Assembly: GCA_964648485.1 (NCBI GenBank)
Contig: CAZYOF010000007.1
Coordinates: 118,383 to 182,382, forward strand
Direction of reading: 5' to 3'
DNA: 64,000 nucleotides
From: DAIOEK01 sp964648485
Lineage (GTDB): Bacteria; Chloroflexota; Anaerolineae; Anaerolineales; Anaerolineaceae
Numbering within the stretch: position 1 is the stretch's first letter; every line of letters starts with the position of its first letter. Both the position numbers and the translations under genes were made by a program. The notes under the pieces were generated by a model. That model made no database searches, was not told the DNA's origin, and saw only the letters and a program-made list of their open reading frames with translations. Shown piece by piece: positions 8,952 through 17,937 of this stretch.

Positions 8952-8986
8952 ATTAGTATATACTAATAAAAAAATTAGCATATAAT
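8952..8986 (+). promoter_or_regulatory. Palindromic operator candidate with TATAAT
   Basis: A perfect 16-bp palindrome, ATTAGTATATACTAAT (8952-8967), lies 13 bp upstream of TATAAT (8981-8986), in the -35 position of the presumed promoter of the PanE-like gene. The whole 8940-9010 stretch is strongly AT-rich. A repressor binding here would occlude the promoter. Confidence 0.45.
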
Positions 8987-9077
8987 ATTGTAAATTAATC
9001 ATAATTTGTGTAAAAGAGGCTTATTGACTCAAATATCAGATGTTTGGGCGGGATTTTGTTGATGCGGGAGGGAAAAA

Positions 9078-10028
9078 ATGAAAATACTTGTTATTGGGGC
9101 GGGTGTGCTGGGTAGTTACCTTGCACACGTTCTTTTTCGCGGGGGGAATGATGTAACTCTGCTGGCAAGGGGCAGCCGTCAGGCAGAATTGCGCGAGCGG
9201 GGACTGGTGATCAGGCATTACGCCCAACTGGCAACCACCAGCGACCACATACCGCTCACAGACCGCTTTGATCCGGAGGACTACTATGATATTGTTTTTG
9301 TGGTGGTTCAACGAAACCAGTTGGATAACCTGCTCCCAGCCATCGCTGCCAACACAAAGTCAGAGTTGTTTGTGCTGGTCGGGAATAATACAACTGTTTC
9401 TGATACTCTGCAGCAAATCAAGCAGGATAGCCTGACAGAAAAACAGATGGTGTTCGCATTCCAGGCAAGCGGAGGAAGAAGGGAAAATAGCCGGGTAATC
9501 AGCATCCACTCCGGGTTCACCACCACCTCGGGGAGAATGATGCTGGGAAGCCTGGATGGAAACCAGGTATGGCGGGATACGCTCCGGCAGGCATTTGAAA
9601 AAACAAAATATCAACTCAATTTCACCGATCATATGGATGCCTGGCTGAAGTACCACGCTGCTTTCATTCTGCCCATCTGTTTTACTGTCTATCATGCTAA
9701 CGGAAAATTGAGCCGGATTGCAGGTGACACGTCTTATATGAAGAAAATGATAGCAAGCATTGAGGAGGCTTACCGGGTGGTGGAAGCCAGTGGTTACCCG
9801 GTGGAACCACCCGAAGATAAGGATTATTTTGAGAAGAATCGCATTAAACTGCTGTGGATGTTTAGAATCATGGCAGTAACCCCCATTGGCAGGCTGGTTG
9901 CCTCTGATCATGCCATGGGTGCGCGCGGTGAGATGCGGCGCCTGTACGATGATTTTTGCAGATTAAAAGAAAATGCCGGTGTCTCTACACCTGCGTGGGA
10001 TGAACTATCGGTTGTGATGGAATACTAA
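9078..10028 (+). CDS. Ketopantoate reductase (PanE/ApbA)-like oxidoreductase
   Basis: The 316-residue protein opens with the Rossmann motif MKILVIGAGVLGSYLAHVLF and continues LLARG, typical of NADP-binding ApbA/PanE enzymes. The C-terminal half has a lysine in AWLKYHAAF at the place of the catalytic Lys of ketopantoate reductase. Overall divergence from true PanE is considerable, so the substrate may be another 2-oxo acid. GGAGGG precedes the ATG. It stands alone and converges with the ArsC-like gene with a 16-bp gap. A palindromic operator candidate lies upstream. Confidence 0.83.
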   Translation: MKILVIGAGVLGSYLAHVLFRGGNDVTLLARGSRQAELRERGLVIRHYAQLATTSDHIPLTDRFDPEDYYDIVFVVVQRNQLDNLLPAIAANTKSELFVLVGNNTTVSDTLQQIKQDSLTEKQMVFAFQASGGRRENSRVISIHSGFTTTSGRMMLGSLDGNQVWRDTLRQAFEKTKYQLNFTDHMDAWLKYHAAFILPICFTVYHANGKLSRIAGDTSYMKKMIASIEEAYRVVEASGYPVEPPEDKDYFEKNRIKLLWMFRIMAVTPIGRLVASDHAMGARGEMRRLYDDFCRLKENAGVSTPAWDELSVVMEY

Positions 10029-10044
10029 ATTTCTAATATACTGG

Positions 10045-10482
10045 TTAGAGCTCCACACCCTGCTCGATCAACCACAGGCGGATCTTGTTATCGATCTGGT
10101 TGCGAACTTTACGGAATCTTTCCAGTTGTTGATCTGCATTCCCCTGAAATGCAGCCGGGTCTTCAAAGTACCAGTGCAACTTTTTTTGCACTCCCGGCCA
10201 TACAGAAGGGCAATTCTTTTCTGCTTGATGGCAGACGGTAATCAGATAATGAATAAATAGCTTACCCAGATATTTTTCTACACCTTTGGCAACCTGGTTG
10301 GTGATGTCGATATTAATTTCATTCATCACCTGCACCGCCATCGGATGGATTACTCCGGGCTGTAGCCCTGCGCTGTACACATCGAATTTCTCATCAGCAT
10401 AATAACGCAGCAGACCTTCTGCCATCTGACTGCGTGCGGTGTTTCCGGTGCATAAAAAAAGAACCCTGTTACGAAAATCCAT
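10045..10482 (-). CDS. Arsenate reductase (thioredoxin type) / low-molecular-weight phosphatase family
   Basis: The 145-residue protein has the P-loop CTGNTARSQMAEG at residues 11-23 (C11, R17) and a second cysteine pair C84-x6-C91 in ITVCHQAEKNCP. This matches the three redox cysteines (10, 82, 89) of thioredoxin-coupled ArsC. It would reduce arsenate to arsenite through successive disulfides. The start at 10482 is favoured over an upstream in-frame codon because GGAG lies 8 nt before it. No arsenite exporter or ArsR regulator is adjacent, so a protein-tyrosine phosphatase role remains possible. Confidence 0.88.
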   Translation of the reverse strand: MDFRNRVLFLCTGNTARSQMAEGLLRYYADEKFDVYSAGLQPGVIHPMAVQVMNEINIDITNQVAKGVEKYLGKLFIHYLITVCHQAEKNCPSVWPGVQKKLHWYFEDPAAFQGNADQQLERFRKVRNQIDNKIRLWLIEQGVEL

Positions 10483-10697
10483 CTGGAATCTCCATATATA
10501 CGAAGCCTGGTTGGTTATAATCATCAACATTCATCATATGGAGTGAAGGTCAACCCGACATTAACACTTTGTTATGATTCGGTTAATAACAAATTGGAAG
10601 GATGAATCTTAAAAAATATTCCACTGATGTAGCAAAGATTCTGAGAGATTATTGCATTTCCGTATAATCATTCTTACCTATTTATGCGATTTTCTGC

Positions 10698-10726
10698 TTG
10701 AATAATATCTATCTCATATCTATACT
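10698..10726 (+). promoter_or_regulatory. Putative promoter of the S1C protease gene
   Basis: TTGAAT and TATACT are separated by exactly 17 bp and end 54 bp upstream of the protease start. A second TATAAT further upstream has no matching -35. Confidence 0.6.
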
Positions 10727-10780
10727 AGAGAGACACACAACAATTATTACCCCATTATTATTCAGGAGGAGATGTTACCC

Positions 10781-12484
10781 ATGTTATGGAGAGTGCTTAA
10801 ACCTTTTGTATTCCTGGCCTTACTGGTTGCCATTGTAGGGACAGCATGTATGTCAAGCTCTGGTGGAACCGAAACCAAAGAGCCGGTAGAAGTTACCCAG
10901 GAAGTCGATCAGCCTGAACCGAACGTACCAGCCGGTGATGCTGTCAACGATCTGGACGGGGTACAATCTGCAACCATTCAGATTGAAGCCCAGGGCACCA
11001 GTGTTGATCCACAGCAGGGTACCCAGCTTAACGCAGGCTGGACAGGCACCGGTTTCTTTATCAGCCCCGATGGTCTGGCTGTGACGAATAATCACGTGGT
11101 GACCGGCGCGGCGATTCTGAAGGTGTATGTGGGTGGTGAATCCAAAGCATACAATGCCCGAATCGTTGCCGTTTCTGAGTGCGCTGACCTTGCGGTAATT
11201 AAAGTCAGTGGTGGCGAATTCCCCTACCTGGAATGGTACGACGGGGATGTGAAAGTTGGCATGGAAGTGTACGCTGCCGGATTCCCGCTCGGGGAACCGG
11301 AATACAACCTGACCAAGGGAATTGTCTCTAAGGGTAAAGCCGATGGACAGACATTCTGGTCCTCTATTGACTCGGTCATCGCGCATGATGCCACCATCAA
11401 TCCCGGCAATTCCGGCGGACCGCTGGTAACCACGGATGGAAAAGTGGTAGGCGTGAACTACCGCTCCCGCCCTGATTTCAACCAGTATTTTGCCATCGGC
11501 AGAGATATAGCCCTGCCTATCATCGAAGAACTTGAACAGGGAACAAATGTCAATTCCATCGGTGTGAACGGGGAAGCCTTCACTTTCGGTCCGAACAATG
11601 AATATCCCGGTATCTGGGCATACTCCGTTGAATCAGGTTCTGTAGCCGATAAAGCCGGAATCAAAGCAGGCGATATCATCCTGGAAATCGAAAACATTTT
11701 GCTGGCCACCGATGGCACATATAAGGATTACTGCGATATCTTGCGCGGTAAGAATCTCGATTCCACCATGGCTGTACGGGTGTACCGCCCCATGACCGAT
11801 GAGATACTGGAAGGTCAGTTGAACGGACGCGAGCTCGAAGTGAGCGGATACGGCGGGCTGACGGGTGGCTCATCCGGTGCAACCACATCGAGTGGCGGCA
11901 CTTCAACTTCCAGCAGCAATGGGATTAATACCGAATTTGATGGCGATATCTGGTCGGAAGGGTGGTATAGCTACTATAAAGAAGACGACTCCCTTTTCAC
12001 CATTACAAACAAACCGGGGCGCGTGATCATTCTAAATAAAAAACCGAGCATTGATACATATTTGTTTAACGATGCGTTTTATGCCTCTGATGTTAAAGTG
12101 ACCACTTATGCCACTAAAATAGATGGACCAAACCGGATGAACACCAGTGTTGTCTGCCGTGCAACAGATAAAGGCTGGTATGAATTCAGTATCTCCAGTG
12201 GGGGGTTGTGGTGGATCTGGAAGTGGGATCCGAATGCCGGTGATAATGGTTACTATTATCAGGTAGCCAAAGGTACTTCTACCAAGATCGGTTTACAAAA
12301 ACAACCCAACCTGATCGAAGCGACTTGTATAGGAACTTCATTAACCCTCTATGTGAATGGTAACAAGATTGGTGAAGGCACCGACCGCGATTTTACAGAA
12401 GGAGTTACGGGTTTTGCATTGTCGTCTCTTGATCTGGGTAACGCGCAAGTTGAATACGAGTACTTTATTGCTGAACCTCAGTAA
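10781..12484 (+). CDS. Secreted trypsin-like (S1C/HtrA-type) serine protease with C-terminal sandwich domain
   Basis: The protein has a signal segment (FVFLALLVAIVGTAC) with a plausible but weak lipobox cysteine at 23, then a Ser/Thr/Glu-rich linker. The S1C domain shows the full triad: His105 in TNNHVV, Asp136 in ADLAVIK and Ser211 in NPGNSGGPL. A PDZ domain (~260-350) follows, with GSVADKAGIKAGDIILEIEN. After a Gly/Ser/Thr linker, the last ~160 residues look like a concanavalin-like beta sandwich (TSVVCRATDKGWYEFSISSG). It should act outside the membrane in protein quality control or processing. ATG 10781 is preferred to 10772, because AGGAGG abuts the latter. Confidence 0.92.
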   Translation: MLWRVLKPFVFLALLVAIVGTACMSSSGGTETKEPVEVTQEVDQPEPNVPAGDAVNDLDGVQSATIQIEAQGTSVDPQQGTQLNAGWTGTGFFISPDGLAVTNNHVVTGAAILKVYVGGESKAYNARIVAVSECADLAVIKVSGGEFPYLEWYDGDVKVGMEVYAAGFPLGEPEYNLTKGIVSKGKADGQTFWSSIDSVIAHDATINPGNSGGPLVTTDGKVVGVNYRSRPDFNQYFAIGRDIALPIIEELEQGTNVNSIGVNGEAFTFGPNNEYPGIWAYSVESGSVADKAGIKAGDIILEIENILLATDGTYKDYCDILRGKNLDSTMAVRVYRPMTDEILEGQLNGRELEVSGYGGLTGGSSGATTSSGGTSTSSSNGINTEFDGDIWSEGWYSYYKEDDSLFTITNKPGRVIILNKKPSIDTYLFNDAFYASDVKVTTYATKIDGPNRMNTSVVCRATDKGWYEFSISSGGLWWIWKWDPNAGDNGYYYQVAKGTSTKIGLQKQPNLIEATCIGTSLTLYVNGNKIGEGTDRDFTEGVTGFALSSLDLGNAQVEYEYFIAEPQ

Positions 12485-12510
12485 ACCCAGAAATTGCTAA
12501 TACCAAGGCG

Positions 12511-12538
12511 CGCCCGGATAACCATCCGGGCGTGTTTT
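12511..12538 (+). terminator. Intrinsic terminator after the protease gene
   Basis: CGCCCGGAT / ATCCGGGCG form a perfect 9-bp stem with a 4-nt loop (12511-12532), followed by TGTTTTAT. Confidence 0.88.
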
Positions 12539-12569
12539 ATAATGGTCGTATATGAATTTGGAGGGGAGC

Positions 12570-13310
12570 ATGAATAAAACCGAAGCCTACATTGCAGAAC
12601 TAAACAACCGCTCAGAATGGATATCTTACCTGGAAGAAAAGAGCTGCCTGCCATCCCCACGCGCCAACCTCGAGATGGCATACGCGGCAGCCAGAACTGC
12701 CGACCGGGCTATGGCAGAACAACTGCTTGCTGCCGATGAACCGGGTCTGACGGATCAATCTCCGTTAACGTTCGTTGTGATCTGCGGGTTGATGGCATTA
12801 GGGAAGTACGTAAAGGATGATCCAGCTTTGCGTTCAGTCCTTCGGCACCACGCCTCCGATTTACGTTGGCGTGTTCGGGAGGGTGTAGCCATGGCGCTGC
12901 AATTGTGGGGCGAACTGGATATGCCCGGCTTGCTGGTGGAGCTCTCCGGTTGGGTAAAGGGCAATCCTTATGAACAGCGGGCTGTGGTGGCTGCGATTTG
13001 TGAACCCGCACTGCTCCGCCGGAGGGAGGATGCAATAGCAGCCCTTGCCCTGCTGGATGAAATCACCCAGCGGTATATGAACTATTCGAATCCGAAGGAT
13101 GATGCCTGCCGGGTACTGACCCTCGGTCTTTCATATGGCTGGAGTGTGGCGGTGGCGGCGCTTCCGGATGCTGGCAAACCACTCATGGGGAAATGGATTG
13201 ATCATCCGCATGCGGGGGTGAGGAAAGTGATGCGGGAAAATCTCACCAAGAAACGGCTTGAGAAGATGGATGCCACCTGGGTTCAGGAGATGAAGGCAGT
13301 CTGTGGATAG
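12570..13310 (+). CDS. HEAT-repeat-like hypothetical protein
   Basis: The 246-residue protein is almost wholly alpha-helical, with repeated pairs of hydrophobic helices such as LRHHASDLRWRVREGVAMALQLW and a similar C-terminal unit HPHAGVRKVMRENLTKKRLEKM. This resembles HEAT/DNA-alkylation-repair (AlkD-like) solenoids, but no catalytic Asp/Trp set can be assigned. The start at 12570 is chosen because GGAGGGG sits immediately upstream, overlapping an earlier in-frame ATG. It lies alone between a terminator and a convergent gene. Function unknown; a scaffold or nucleic-acid-binding role is possible. Confidence 0.72.
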   Translation: MNKTEAYIAELNNRSEWISYLEEKSCLPSPRANLEMAYAAARTADRAMAEQLLAADEPGLTDQSPLTFVVICGLMALGKYVKDDPALRSVLRHHASDLRWRVREGVAMALQLWGELDMPGLLVELSGWVKGNPYEQRAVVAAICEPALLRRREDAIAALALLDEITQRYMNYSNPKDDACRVLTLGLSYGWSVAVAALPDAGKPLMGKWIDHPHAGVRKVMRENLTKKRLEKMDATWVQEMKAVCG

Positions 13311-13420
13311 CTGATTCCAAGATTGAGAAGTATGTTCTTCCGTATCGTCAGGTAATAATCCAATCGTTCCAATAGATCGTATATATGATCTATAGATTCT
13401 AATATTACAAAACTTGTCTA

Positions 13421-13888
13421 TTATTTATAGCTAATTCCGTGCTCCAGATATAGCTTTAATAAGGTCAATGCTTCCCCCCAACCGGTAGCACATTGGATCA
13501 TGGCATGCAGCCCGGATGGCGAGTCCTCGAAACCTGTCTCGCGCACACGCAGCACGCATCCATCCGCGGAATCTTCCAACACCATTTCAACCCTGGTGGC
13601 ATAATCTGGACGGTCAGGATGCCAGGAAAATACCAGGCAATAGTCTTGATCCAATTCCAGAATCTGACCGTGATCTCCGGTGGACACCCTGTCAGCTCCC
13701 CATTCCTTCCACTGCCAGATGATCCTGCCGCCCACGCGGGTATCAAACGATGAATCTGTAGTAAACCAGGCGTTCCAACCTTCCGCTGTCGTCAGGGTTT
13801 CAAAAGTACGGCTACGATCGCATCGAATTAACACTGCATGGCTTATTTCTTCGGGGATAATTGATTCAGTATCCAGGAATGTTTCCAT
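13421..13888 (-). CDS. SRPBCC / AHSA1-domain protein
   Basis: The 155-residue protein contains ISHAVLIRCDRSRTFETLTTAEGWNAWFT, GGRIIWQWKEWG and a C-terminal GWGEALTLLKLYLEHG, the pattern of the Aha1-homology (activator of Hsp90 ATPase-like, START-fold) family. Members bind hydrophobic ligands in a helix-grip cavity; most bacterial ones have unknown ligands. A Shine-Dalgarno (GAGGTGAG) lies before the start. It is a single-gene unit. Confidence 0.87.
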   Translation of the reverse strand: METFLDTESIIPEEISHAVLIRCDRSRTFETLTTAEGWNAWFTTDSSFDTRVGGRIIWQWKEWGADRVSTGDHGQILELDQDYCLVFSWHPDRPDYATRVEMVLEDSADGCVLRVRETGFEDSPSGLHAMIQCATGWGEALTLLKLYLEHGISYK

Positions 13889-14207
13889 GTTCTCACCTCG
13901 AATGAATTATAGCTGCTGAGGGGGAGGTAAACCACCTGGTTTGTTCAAAGATAGCTACTCTAATCTTAAATTAATGCAAAACTTATTGATTCTGAAATGG
14001 ATTCTATATATGATATGAGTCCAGATGGATGGATATCTTTGCACCAATCCAGAATTGAGGAAAGGGTTGCCTTGGCAGTATTCTTCGCACACCTGCTTCC
14101 GATCACCTTCCAGCCAGCATAGTCCACAGTGATTTGAGTTCTTTACCTTTAGCAGCAGCCCGCCTCTCTGGTGGGCTGTTTTATTGTTAGCGGTGAGGAG
14201 GTGCCAG
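13889..14207. other. Intergenic region with a leader hairpin before the PilZ gene
   Basis: This ~320-bp stretch lies between divergent genes. On the plus strand it holds a terminator-like hairpin (listed separately) just before the PilZ gene, and a possible 35-codon ORF (14015-14122) without a Shine-Dalgarno. On the minus strand an open frame ending at 13955 includes a cysteine-rich stretch HCGLCWLEGDRKQVCEEYC but has no convincing start codon, so it may be a gene remnant. No c-di-GMP riboswitch consensus was seen. Confidence 0.4.
14155..14184 (+). terminator. Terminator-like hairpin in the PilZ-gene leader
   Basis: AGCCCGCC pairs with GGTGGGCT (one G-T wobble) around a 5-nt loop and is followed by GTTTTATTG. 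It lies about 24 bp before the PilZ start, so it could attenuate transcription into that gene or end a short upstream RNA. Confidence 0.5.
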
Positions 14208-14930
14208 ATGAATTTTTCGGAAAAGACCAATAACCATACGAATATACAACCACCGGCTTTGGTAAATAAAGATCGGATATACCTGATTACCATTCCTTAC
14301 AAGGGTCTGGATTTGACCGAGTCGATCCGGGTTTTTCATATCGGACAGGGATACGCGGTCTTCCAGATCCCCAATCCACGGATGTGCGCGGGATTGAAAG
14401 AAAAGGTTTATCTGCGTAACCCCGAATCAAACACTGCGATCATTGCCCGGGTGGGGGAGGTAAACATACAGCGTGGATGGCTTACGCTCTGCAGCTTTAT
14501 GCCTGCGAGAAATCTCTGGCAGGAACGACGTTCAGACCGGGTCCAAGCCGGATATCCGGTTCAGGTGCGTCTCCAATGCCAGCAAAATGAATGCCAGGGC
14601 ACATTGGATGATCTTTCCATTCACGGGCTCGGGGTGCTGATTTACCATACAGATGGATTTAAGATCCCTGTGAATTTGGGAGAGAAAGTTCACTTTGAAT
14701 TCCGGCTACCCAATGATGCAAAACAAATCCGCATGGAAGGCAGGCTGGTTTGCGCCCAGCCGGTTAGTAAAAAGCTCTCCCGCATCGGTTTGCATATTAA
14801 TCCCACACGATCCCAAATTAATACCCTCAACCGGTTTATCCAGAACCGGCGGATGGAATTGCTGGCTGAACTGGAGCTGCTCTGGATGCATACCCAGGAA
14901 CCGCGCGGAAGCAAAGATCTCTACTTTTAG
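14208..14930 (+). CDS. PilZ-domain protein (YcgR-like), putative c-di-GMP effector
   Basis: The 240-residue protein has an N-terminal beta-rich domain like the YcgR flagellar-brake N domain. It is followed by a PilZ domain with the c-di-GMP-binding motifs RRSDRV (R-x-x-x-R) and DDLSIHGLG (D-x-S-x-x-G), about residues 113-210. It probably changes conformation on binding cyclic di-GMP and acts on motility, adhesion or secretion partners. GAGGAGGTG precedes the ATG at 14208 with good spacing, so this start is used. No flagellar or pilus gene is close by. Confidence 0.9.
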   Translation: MNFSEKTNNHTNIQPPALVNKDRIYLITIPYKGLDLTESIRVFHIGQGYAVFQIPNPRMCAGLKEKVYLRNPESNTAIIARVGEVNIQRGWLTLCSFMPARNLWQERRSDRVQAGYPVQVRLQCQQNECQGTLDDLSIHGLGVLIYHTDGFKIPVNLGEKVHFEFRLPNDAKQIRMEGRLVCAQPVSKKLSRIGLHINPTRSQINTLNRFIQNRRMELLAELELLWMHTQEPRGSKDLYF

Positions 14931-14954
14931 TTGATGAACAAAATCCTGAATTTG

Positions 14955-14989
14955 CTCTCCGGGGATATACTCTCCCGGAGAGTTTTTTT
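14955..14989 (+). terminator. Intrinsic terminator after the PilZ gene
   Basis: CTCTCCGGG / CCCGGAGAG form a 9-bp stem with a 10-nt loop followed by seven T residues. Confidence 0.9.
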
Positions 14990-15093
14990 AATCTATCGAT
15001 TATTACATTATTCATTTTCGAATAGGATAAATGCTACTAAATAATTATGATATTATCCTATTATTCTGACATTCCACACATAGGAGACAGATA

Positions 15094-17937
15094 GTGCTCA
15101 CTGGAAAAAATGACATCCATCCTGATTTGCAAGTATCCTGGCACTCTCTGAGCCAGGATGAAATCGTCACCCAATTAAACACCCAATTACAGTCCGGTCT
15201 GGATAGCGCTGAGGCAGAAAAGCGTCTGAAAGAATATGGACCCAACCAATTACAAGAAGCTCCCCGCCCGGGTTTCTTGCACATGGTACTGGACCAGTTA
15301 AAAAGTTTTGTTGTCATTCTCCTCATTGTTGCCTCTATCATTTCTGCCATTATGGGGGAATACATTGAAGCCGGGGCAATTATTGCCATCGTCGTGCTGA
15401 ATGCAATCCTGGGGGTGATTCAAGAAAGCCGCGCCGAACAAGCCCTGTCTGCACTAAAAAAACTGGCTGCGCCAGAAGCGCAGGTACTGCGCGATGGGCA
15501 TCGTGTTTCGGTACCTGCACCTCAGCTTGTGCCTGGAGATGTGATTTTGCTGGAGGCGGGTAATTATGTGCCGGCAGATATCCGCCTGGTTGAAGCGGTG
15601 AATTTAAAAGTCGAAGAAGCTGCTCTCACGGGCGAATCACTTCCGGTGCAAAAAGTAGCGGTAGATGCACTGGATCAGGAAATTCCTCTGGGAGACCGCA
15701 AAAATACCGTTTTCATGGGAACATTAATTTCCTATGGACGCGGGAAAGGGATCGTAGTCAGCACAGGCATGCATACCCAGCTGGGGTTAATCGCCACCAT
15801 GCTGCAATCTGTAGGTTTGGAAGAGACTCCGCTTCAGAAGAGGCTGGAAGAGCTTGGCAAATTGCTGGGTATTGGAGCGCTGATTATCTGCGCGTTGGTG
15901 TTTGGTGTAGGCGTCCTCCGTAACCATGCTGATTTACAGTCAATTGTTGATACCTTTATGATTGCGGTTTCGCTTGCGATTGCAGCCGTACCAGAAGGCT
16001 TACCCGCCATCGTCACCATCTCCCTTGCGCTGGGTATGCGTGAAATGGTTAAGCGCAATGCACTCATCCGAAAACTTGCTTCAGTTGAAACCCTGGGATC
16101 TGCAACCGTTATCTGCTCTGATAAAACCGGTACCCTCACGCAGAATGAAATGACTGTAACCCAAATTTGGGTGGATGGTCAATTTATGGATGTTTCGGGT
16201 TCAGGATATTCTCCGGAAGGGGAATTCTCTGTAGATGGAAAACCTGTGGATCTGAAAGACTACCCGGCAGTTACCACAGCACTGTGGGTCAGTGTTCTCA
16301 ATAATGATGCCCAGTTGGAAAAAGCCAGTGAGACCGGTACCACTTTCCGCATGGTTGGTGATCCCACAGAGGGAGCGTTGCTGGTGGCAGCCGCAAAAGC
16401 CGGTGCCACAATCGATCATGTTCTCTCCGCATATCCACGAGAAGAAGAAATTCCCTTTGATTCAGTTCGTAAGCGAATGGTAACCGTGCACGCCATACGC
16501 GAGCCTAAGGTGGAAGATATTTCTCCTGTTTACGATGTAAATCAAAAACAATGGTATGCCATAGCAGTTAAAGGTGCGCCTGATGAAGTTCTAAAGTTAT
16601 GCACCCAGTATCAAAAGATGGATGATAAAACCACCGCCAAGCTTTCAGATGAAATGCGGCAGAAGATTATGGATGCCAACGACAGCATGACCAAATCCGC
16701 CTTACGGGTATTGGGTCTGGCATACCGGTTGGTACCGGTGAAACCTGAAGAAATTGAAAGTAAGACACTGGAGAAAGATCTCATTTTTGCCGGTTTGGTG
16801 GGGATGATTGATCCGCCGCGCCTCGAGGTGAAACCTGCATTGATGAAAGCGCGGGAAGCTGGTATCCGCACCATTATGATCACGGGTGATTATCCAAATA
16901 CCGCCAAAGCGATAGCCGAATCCATTGGGTTGCTCGGCCGAGGTCACCGGGTAAAAACAGGGGCGGAAATTAATATCCTGTCAGCAAAAGAGATGCAGGA
17001 AGAAGTGAAGCTGACGGATGTGTATGCCCGGGTTTCGCCGGAACACAAAATGAAAATTGTCGAAGCATTACGTGCCAACGATGATGTGGTCGCCATGACC
17101 GGCGATGGCGTAAATGACGCACCGGCAATAAAAATGGCAGATATTGGTGTGGCAATGGGGATCACTGGTACGGATGTTGCCAAAGAAACCGCAGATATGG
17201 TTCTGACAGATGACAATTATGTCAGCATTGTCTCTGCTGTCGAGCAGGGCAGGGTAATTTACAGCAATATCCGCAAGTTTGTTTACTATCTGATATCGTG
17301 TAATATGGCCGAAATTCTGGTCATATTCCTGGCAACTCTCTTCGGCTGGCCTTCACCATTGACGGCAATCCAATTACTCTGGTTAAACCTGGTTACGGAT
17401 GGTGCTCCGGCGCTGGCTCTGGGTACAGAAAAAGGCGATCCGGATATCATGACGCAGCCGCCCAGACCACCAAAAGAGAACATCATCAATAAATATATGC
17501 GGATTGGTATCCTGATCCAGACTATCGCGATTACAGCTGTCACATTAGGCGCTTACTATATTGGAAGGATAGTCGATCCTCAACATTATGCCTATGCTGA
17601 GACAATGGCATTTGTAACCTTAAGCTGCTCAGAATTGCTCCGCGCATTTACTGCAAGATCAGAATATTACCCGATTATGAAGGTTGGGCTGTTCTCTAAT
17701 AAATGGATGAATATAGCGGTACTCAGCTCCCTGGTATTAATTCTGGCTGTCGTATATATACCCGGATTAAATATGGTGTTTGATACACTCCCGCTGGGAT
17801 GGGCACAATGGTCTGAGATCTTGCCGCTCCTTCTGATCCCTTCAATTGCAGCTGAAGCGACGAAATTTCTATTTTCTCCTGAAAAGAAAAAATTTGGAGA
17901 TATTCTGGCAGACCAACCCGATGGGGATGATAACTAA
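15094..17937 (+). CDS. Cation-transporting P-type ATPase (P2A, Ca2+-type)
   Basis: The 947-residue protein shows every P-type ATPase motif: LTGES in the actuator domain, PEGLPAIV in helix M4, the phosphorylation site DKTGTLTQNEMTVT, KGAPDEVL in the nucleotide domain, and MTGDGVNDAPAIKMADIGVAMG at the hinge. An N-terminal cation-ATPase domain and a C-terminal six-helix region complete the SERCA/PMR1-like layout. It should pump Ca2+ (possibly Mn2+) out of the cytoplasm. The start codon is GTG, supported by GGAG 7 nt upstream. It converges with rnhB with a 4-bp overlap, so no terminator separates them. Confidence 0.95.
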   Translation: MLTGKNDIHPDLQVSWHSLSQDEIVTQLNTQLQSGLDSAEAEKRLKEYGPNQLQEAPRPGFLHMVLDQLKSFVVILLIVASIISAIMGEYIEAGAIIAIVVLNAILGVIQESRAEQALSALKKLAAPEAQVLRDGHRVSVPAPQLVPGDVILLEAGNYVPADIRLVEAVNLKVEEAALTGESLPVQKVAVDALDQEIPLGDRKNTVFMGTLISYGRGKGIVVSTGMHTQLGLIATMLQSVGLEETPLQKRLEELGKLLGIGALIICALVFGVGVLRNHADLQSIVDTFMIAVSLAIAAVPEGLPAIVTISLALGMREMVKRNALIRKLASVETLGSATVICSDKTGTLTQNEMTVTQIWVDGQFMDVSGSGYSPEGEFSVDGKPVDLKDYPAVTTALWVSVLNNDAQLEKASETGTTFRMVGDPTEGALLVAAAKAGATIDHVLSAYPREEEIPFDSVRKRMVTVHAIREPKVEDISPVYDVNQKQWYAIAVKGAPDEVLKLCTQYQKMDDKTTAKLSDEMRQKIMDANDSMTKSALRVLGLAYRLVPVKPEEIESKTLEKDLIFAGLVGMIDPPRLEVKPALMKAREAGIRTIMITGDYPNTAKAIAESIGLLGRGHRVKTGAEINILSAKEMQEEVKLTDVYARVSPEHKMKIVEALRANDDVVAMTGDGVNDAPAIKMADIGVAMGITGTDVAKETADMVLTDDNYVSIVSAVEQGRVIYSNIRKFVYYLISCNMAEILVIFLATLFGWPSPLTAIQLLWLNLVTDGAPALALGTEKGDPDIMTQPPRPPKENIINKYMRIGILIQTIAITAVTLGAYYIGRIVDPQHYAYAETMAFVTLSCSELLRAFTARSEYYPIMKVGLFSNKWMNIAVLSSLVLILAVVYIPGLNMVFDTLPLGWAQWSEILPLLLIPSIAAEATKFLFSPEKKKFGDILADQPDGDDN

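Noticed and set aside
14010..14210. c-di-GMP riboswitch before the PilZ gene
   Set aside because: The leader lacks the conserved GEMM core; only a terminator-like hairpin is visible.
13955..14293. Minus-strand frame of 112 residues
   Set aside because: Part looks protein-like (cysteine-rich), but its N-terminal third lies over the PilZ gene, there is no start codon with a Shine-Dalgarno, and it crosses a terminator-like hairpin. Treated only as a possible remnant.
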